Part shown: positions 44,399 to 47,411 of the stretch, in pieces
Position numbering within the stretch: the stretch's first letter is position 1
Layout: the number at the start of each line of letters is the position of its first letter
Source of the DNA: Lachnospiraceae bacterium
Lineage (GTDB): Bacteria > Bacillota > Clostridia > Lachnospirales > Lachnospiraceae
Direction of reading: 5' to 3'
Length of the DNA stretch: 47,411 bases
NCBI GenBank assembly: GCA_024687745.1
Contig: JAILEM010000053.1
Coordinates: 1-47,411, forward strand
Translations under genes and position numbers: made by a program
Notes under the pieces: generated by a model
The model's input: only the letters and a program-made list of their open reading frames with translations
Database searches by the model: none
What the model was told of the DNA's origin: nothing

Positions 44399-45619
44399 TC
44401 AGAAGAAGAGGTCTCTGTACCACTTAAGCGACTGGATATAAGCGTCATAGATCTCATCAAGGTTAAGATTATCCAAAATACTTATCCTGTCTATTGCAAC
44501 CCAGTTGGCATTCTCATAATCAAGCATGAAGTCATAAACAGGAGCAAAATCACCCTTTGATTCTATAAGAGCATCTGAAATATCCTTGGATACGTTCAGC
44601 ATTGAGAGCGCCTCGCTCATGGGCTTGTTAAGAATGATATCAAGACATGAGAAAAGTCCTAACATGAACAGATCCTGGTCTCTCATCGCAAGATTGAAGA
44701 TCGGAGCAAGATTCTCGGCAAATTTAGCTCTGAGCATGGACAGACGGGCAACTTCACTGGGCTTGTCTTCACAAAGCTGTTTGGTAACGGCTGTGGTGAT
44801 CCATTTTTTAAGCTCTCTCTGTCCTAAAAGTGCTGCAGCCTGTCTTATATTGGATATCTTTGAATTTATCGTGATCTTATTTACCATTTCAAGAAGAGAG
44901 ATGGTAAGAGCCGTATCTCTTGAGATTATATCGGCAGCCTGGGTAAGCTCGAAGTCGGAATTATTGATAACATTTAAGAGCTCTATGTAGTTGACCTTTA
45001 CGGGAGCGATCTGAGAGTCACCCTTTGTGATAGGCGTTCTGTAGAATTCTCCCTCATAGAGATGATATCCGCCTTCTCTCTTTAAGGATTCGAAAATATC
45101 CTGATTGGCAATATTACCTGCAACAAGCTTGATCGAAGGATATAATTTGGTAAAGAAGATCTTTGCTTTGGAAATAACGATCTTTTTGTGGTCAAGTATG
45201 ATATAATCCATTAAGCTTAAGATGCTTTTGTATTCTTCAAAGTCAGAGACATTAAGCTTACGTACAGCAAACTGATAACCTTTATTTTTTAGTTCTTTGA
45301 TCCTTTCTATGTTGAGAGGCTTTGGCTGAATGTTATTATCTATCAGAAGGACTATTCTTTTTGAAGGGGCAAGACATTGATTTTCAATATCTGCAAAAAG
45401 GGAGATCGGATTAAGGGGAACAAAGATGTCACAATCTGTTGTGAGATTATCTATACCGATACTGTTTATTATTTCAAGACCGGTAATGTTACCTGCTCCA
45501 TCATTTGATCCTGTCCCCAAAAAGCTTGGATTCATAAGATAGTTCTGCTTCTGTGTGAATAATGAATAGGCTTTCACCGCCATCTGATTATCAAATAAAG
45601 GTATTAATGTTGCTAACAT
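44399..45619 (-). CDS. EAL-remnant/HDOD signalling protein
   Basis: The 406-residue protein follows the YuxH/CdgJ plan: an N-terminal EAL-like domain without the E-A-L or metal-binding motifs (ATLIPLFDNQMAVKAYSLFTQ, ... KRIVLLIDNN, ... DYIILDHKKI), then an HDOD domain (YIELLNVINNSDFELTQAADIISRDTALTISLLEMVNK, IRQAAALLGQRELKKWI). It cannot cleave c-di-GMP but may bind nucleotides or proteins. I chose ATG 45619, with GAGGAGA nearby; a longer frame to 45676 has no ribosome site. Confidence 0.83.
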   Translation of the reverse strand: MLATLIPLFDNQMAVKAYSLFTQKQNYLMNPSFLGTGSNDGAGNITGLEIINSIGIDNLTTDCDIFVPLNPISLFADIENQCLAPSKRIVLLIDNNIQPKPLNIERIKELKNKGYQFAVRKLNVSDFEEYKSILSLMDYIILDHKKIVISKAKIFFTKLYPSIKLVAGNIANQDIFESLKREGGYHLYEGEFYRTPITKGDSQIAPVKVNYIELLNVINNSDFELTQAADIISRDTALTISLLEMVNKITINSKISNIRQAAALLGQRELKKWITTAVTKQLCEDKPSEVARLSMLRAKFAENLAPIFNLAMRDQDLFMLGLFSCLDIILNKPMSEALSMLNVSKDISDALIESKGDFAPVYDFMLDYENANWVAIDRISILDNLNLDEIYDAYIQSLKWYRDLFF

Positions 45620-45726
45620 AGTATTATTATCTCCTCTGCAAAGAAAACATATGAAGGTTGACAGACAACCTTGCATAATATATTTTACAACAAATAAAAG
45701 TTATAAACAAGAAGAAAAGTAAGCTA

Positions 45727-46461
45727 ATGAACGGAATAGTTTGGTTTGACGGCAAGTCAATAGAATATGAATATAAGAAAGAAAAACGTAAAACTCTCTC
45801 AGTTCGGATAAATGATGACGGGACGGTTACGGTAAAGGCCCCAAAATGGGTAACTAACGGTGAAATAAAGAGATTTGTGGATGAAAGGGCCGAGTGGATA
45901 TTTAAAAAGAGTGAAACCGCAAGGAGGCATCTTGAGGAAAAAAAGAAGAGCTACAGGAACGGGGACATCCATATATGTCTGGGGAAGGAATACCGGCTTG
46001 AAATAGAGAAGGCTGCCTGCGACCGAATAAAGGAGCTGCCTGATGGAGTCATACATATAAAAACAACCGATGATTCCGAGGATGAGGTCAGAAAGAGGCT
46101 CAGCCGTCTGTGGTATAAAAAGTTAAAGGAGTATGCCCTTGAACAGATAGAGCTATATATGCCCCTGATAAAAGGTTATGCGATAAGAAATAATATAAGT
46201 ATGAAGGAGATGACAGGACTTACCATCCGTAATGTGAAGAGCAGGTGGGGGAGCTGTTCATCCAGAGGACATATCAATCTTAATGTAAAGCTTATAGCGG
46301 CTGATACGGATATAGTGGATTATGTTATAGTGCATGAAATGTGCCACCTTATGTACATGAACCATTCAAAGGATTTCTGGATGGCTGTGGAATATGTATT
46401 TGCCGACTATAAGGAGTTAAGAAAGTTACTGCGTGACAACGGTTGGAGATATGAGATATAA
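45727..46461 (+). CDS. YgjP-type M48-like metallopeptidase (DUF45)
   Basis: A 244-residue protein with KEKRKTLSVRINDDGTVTVKAP, VKSRWGSCSSRGHINLNVKLI and the zinc motif HEMCHLMYMNHSKDFW (HExxH at 203-207). This is the WSS/YgjP family of predicted metal-dependent hydrolases; substrates are not known. It is transcribed away from the HDOD gene. Confidence 0.9.
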   Translation: MNGIVWFDGKSIEYEYKKEKRKTLSVRINDDGTVTVKAPKWVTNGEIKRFVDERAEWIFKKSETARRHLEEKKKSYRNGDIHICLGKEYRLEIEKAACDRIKELPDGVIHIKTTDDSEDEVRKRLSRLWYKKLKEYALEQIELYMPLIKGYAIRNNISMKEMTGLTIRNVKSRWGSCSSRGHINLNVKLIAADTDIVDYVIVHEMCHLMYMNHSKDFWMAVEYVFADYKELRKLLRDNGWRYEI

Positions 46462-46539
46462 ATAAATAGAAAAGCGGATGAAAATTCGTTAAAAATGCTC
46501 AAATTTCTATTATTTTGTAGGGTTTTTGCGAATTATTCC

Positions 46540-46568
46540 TTGACATTAAAGGTCAAACCATATATAAA
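46540..46568 (+). promoter_or_regulatory. Sigma-A promoter of the HU gene with overlapping inverted repeat
   Basis: TTGACA (46540-46545) and TATAAA (46563-46568) are 17 bases apart. TTGAC-N7-GTCAA forms an inverted repeat starting on the -35 box, and AGCATTC-GAT-GAATGCT (46576-46592) forms a second at the transcript start. Confidence 0.8.
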
Positions 46569-46629
46569 TATTATTAGCATTCGATGAATGCTCATAAAGA
46601 CTCACATATTTAATTAGGAGGAAATATTA

Positions 46630-46905
46630 ATGAACAAGACAGAATTAGTTGCAGCTATTGCTGACCAGGCTGGATTATCAAAGAAAGATGCTGAGAAGGC
46701 AGTTAAGGCTTTCACAGAAGTTGTATCTAAGGAATTAAAGAAGGGTGGAAAGGTTCAGTTAGTTGGATTCGGTACATTCGAAGTAGCTAAGAGAGCAGCA
46801 AGAGAAGGAAGAAATCCTCAGACAGGTGCAGTTATGAAGATTAAGGCTTCAAAGGCTCCTAAGTTCAAGGCTGGAAAGGCTTTAAAGGATATCGTTAATA
46901 AGTAA
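46630..46905 (+). CDS. HU-family DNA-binding protein
   Basis: A 91-residue HU protein: [56 protein letters not shown] and the DNA-arm tail [20 protein letters not shown]. It bends and compacts DNA. Strong ribosome site (AGGAGG) and consensus promoter suggest high expression. Followed by a terminator. Confidence 0.97.
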   Translation: MNKTELVAAIADQAGLSKKDAEKAVKAFTEVVSKELKKGGKVQLVGFGTFEVAKRAAREGRNPQTGAVMKIKASKAPKFKAGKALKDIVNK

Positions 46906-46927
46906 TTTTTTAACAGATCATATGAAA

Positions 46928-46956
46928 GCAGAGGACTAGGAGGTTCTCTGCTTTTT
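46928..46956 (+). terminator. Intrinsic terminator after the HU gene
   Basis: GCAGAG (46928-46933) pairs with CTCTGC (46946-46951), extended by further partial pairing inside, and is followed by TTTTT. Confidence 0.85.
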
Positions 46957-47002
46957 GTATTACAGGATTTATAGCTGAAGAGATGGATTTGAGAGGACAG
47001 GA

Positions 47003-47242
47003 ATGAGACTTGATAAATATTTAAAGGTTTCAAGGATAATAAAGAGAAGGACGGTCGCCAATGAGGCCTGTGATGCCGGAAGGGTTACCATAAACGGCAG
47101 GATAGCCAAGGCCTCAGCTGAGGTAAAGGAGGGGGATGTGCTTGAGATACAGTTTGGTACAAAACCCGTAAAGGTAGAGGTTATCTCGGTAAAAGAAACA
47201 GTTAAAAAAGAAGAAGCAAAGGACATGTATAAATTACTATGA
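47003..47242 (+). CDS. rqcP: S4-domain RNA-binding protein, RqcP-like
   Basis: A 79-residue S4 protein: MRLDKYLKVSRIIKRRTVANEACDAGRVTINGRIAKASAEVKEGDVLEI. In Bacillus, RqcP (YabO) works with RqcH in alanine tailing of stalled peptides on 50S subunits. The position after an HU gene matches hup-yabO neighbourhoods of Firmicutes. It overlaps the next start by four bases (ATGA). Confidence 0.93.
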   Translation: MRLDKYLKVSRIIKRRTVANEACDAGRVTINGRIAKASAEVKEGDVLEIQFGTKPVKVEVISVKETVKKEEAKDMYKLL

Positions 47243-47411
47243 CCATAAAGGATAAAGGTATCTTATCTAAAATCTGGATAATAGGTTTATATGCCGCATT
47301 TCATCTTAATATGATGGCCTGCAGTATTTATACAGACAGTCGTATAGGCTGGGTGTATTCTTCATACAGGATGAAAGAGCTTGTCATGGTGGCAGGCTTT
47401 TTGTGTTTCTC
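47239..47411 (+). CDS. Unrecognised protein, start only (partial)
   Basis: ATG 47239 overlaps the rqcP stop and opens a frame that runs off the right edge after about 57 residues (MTIKDKGILSKIWIIGLYAAFHLN ... ELVMVAGFLCF). Two hydrophobic stretches suggest a membrane protein. It does not look like YabP, the small sporulation protein that follows yabO in spore formers; identity is unknown. Confidence 0.55.
   Translation, partial: MTIKDKGILSKIWIIGLYAAFHLNMMACSIYTDSRIGWVYSSYRMKELVMVAGFLCF

Overview
The window looks like chromosomal DNA from an anaerobic Firmicute of the Lachnospiraceae (Butyrivibrio/Roseburia-like). This is inferred from gene order and protein families: an uvrC-hprK-glcK-murB-rapZ-whiA-HPr block, a CIRCE-controlled hrcA-grpE-dnaK-dnaJ operon, an mtaB-ireB-ruvX-DUF1292-rnj-ylbF block, a DUF6465 histone-H1-like protein, two histidine-less HPr-like proteins, and HU followed by an S4-domain RqcP-like protein. 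Almost every gene has an AGGAGG-type ribosome binding site. The sequence is AT-leaning and coding is dense on both strands. I saw no tRNA, rRNA, CRISPR, insertion sequence or prophage, and no gene-free stretch longer than about 250 bases.

Layout: 1-4222 (+) is a monosaccharide ABC importer: the end of a binding protein, an ATPase with two nucleotide-binding domains and two tandem permease paralogs. 4363-11293 (+) is the uvrC-hprK-glcK-murB-rapZ-whiA-HPr(Crh-like) cluster, which joins DNA repair, carbon catabolite control and wall precursor synthesis. 11390-17931 (+) is a surface-glycan operon: a GtrB-like glycosyltransferase, a membrane protein with a ruined GGDEF domain, and an apparently complete route to nucleotide-activated D-glycero-D-manno-heptose (transaldolase, GmhA, HddA kinase, and a fused guanylyltransferase/GmhB phosphatase) plus an SDR sugar-modifying enzyme. 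18084-18488 is an H1-like protein with its own promoter. 18568-23546 is the heat-shock operon. 23553-25952 holds a DUF3048 lipoprotein and a glycosyltransferase.

25903-35852 (-) reads leftward as one dense run: mtaB, ireB, ruvX, DUF1292, rnj (RNase J), ylbF-like, an MltG-like stub, an O-methyltransferase, a U32 peptidase-family protein and three family-2 glycosyltransferases. It converges on, and overlaps, the 24822 glycosyltransferase. 35886-36270 (+) is a very short second HPr-like gene with its own promoter, a palindrome at the transcript start and a terminator. 36272-42038 (-) is prmA, rsmE, a cysteine desulfurase, thiI and a DUF6311-like membrane protein. 42257-44272 (+) is manC and a glycosyltransferase. 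44399-45619 (-) is an EAL-remnant/HDOD protein. 45727-end (+) is a YgjP-type metallopeptidase, HU, an RqcP-like protein and the start of a membrane protein.

Three themes link the genes. First, HPr kinase/phosphorylase is accompanied by two HPr-like proteins that keep the regulatory serine but lack the phosphotransfer histidine, so the HPr proteins here look purely regulatory. Second, several glycan functions (heptose nucleotide synthesis, GDP-mannose synthesis, GtrB-like enzymes, a GT-C-like membrane protein) point to a decorated cell surface. Third, the two proteins with c-di-GMP-type folds (12436 and 44399) both appear catalytically dead. The observations most worth following up are the histidine-less HPr pair, the heptose operon with its fused enzyme, and the amber codon that separates a well-placed start from uvrC.
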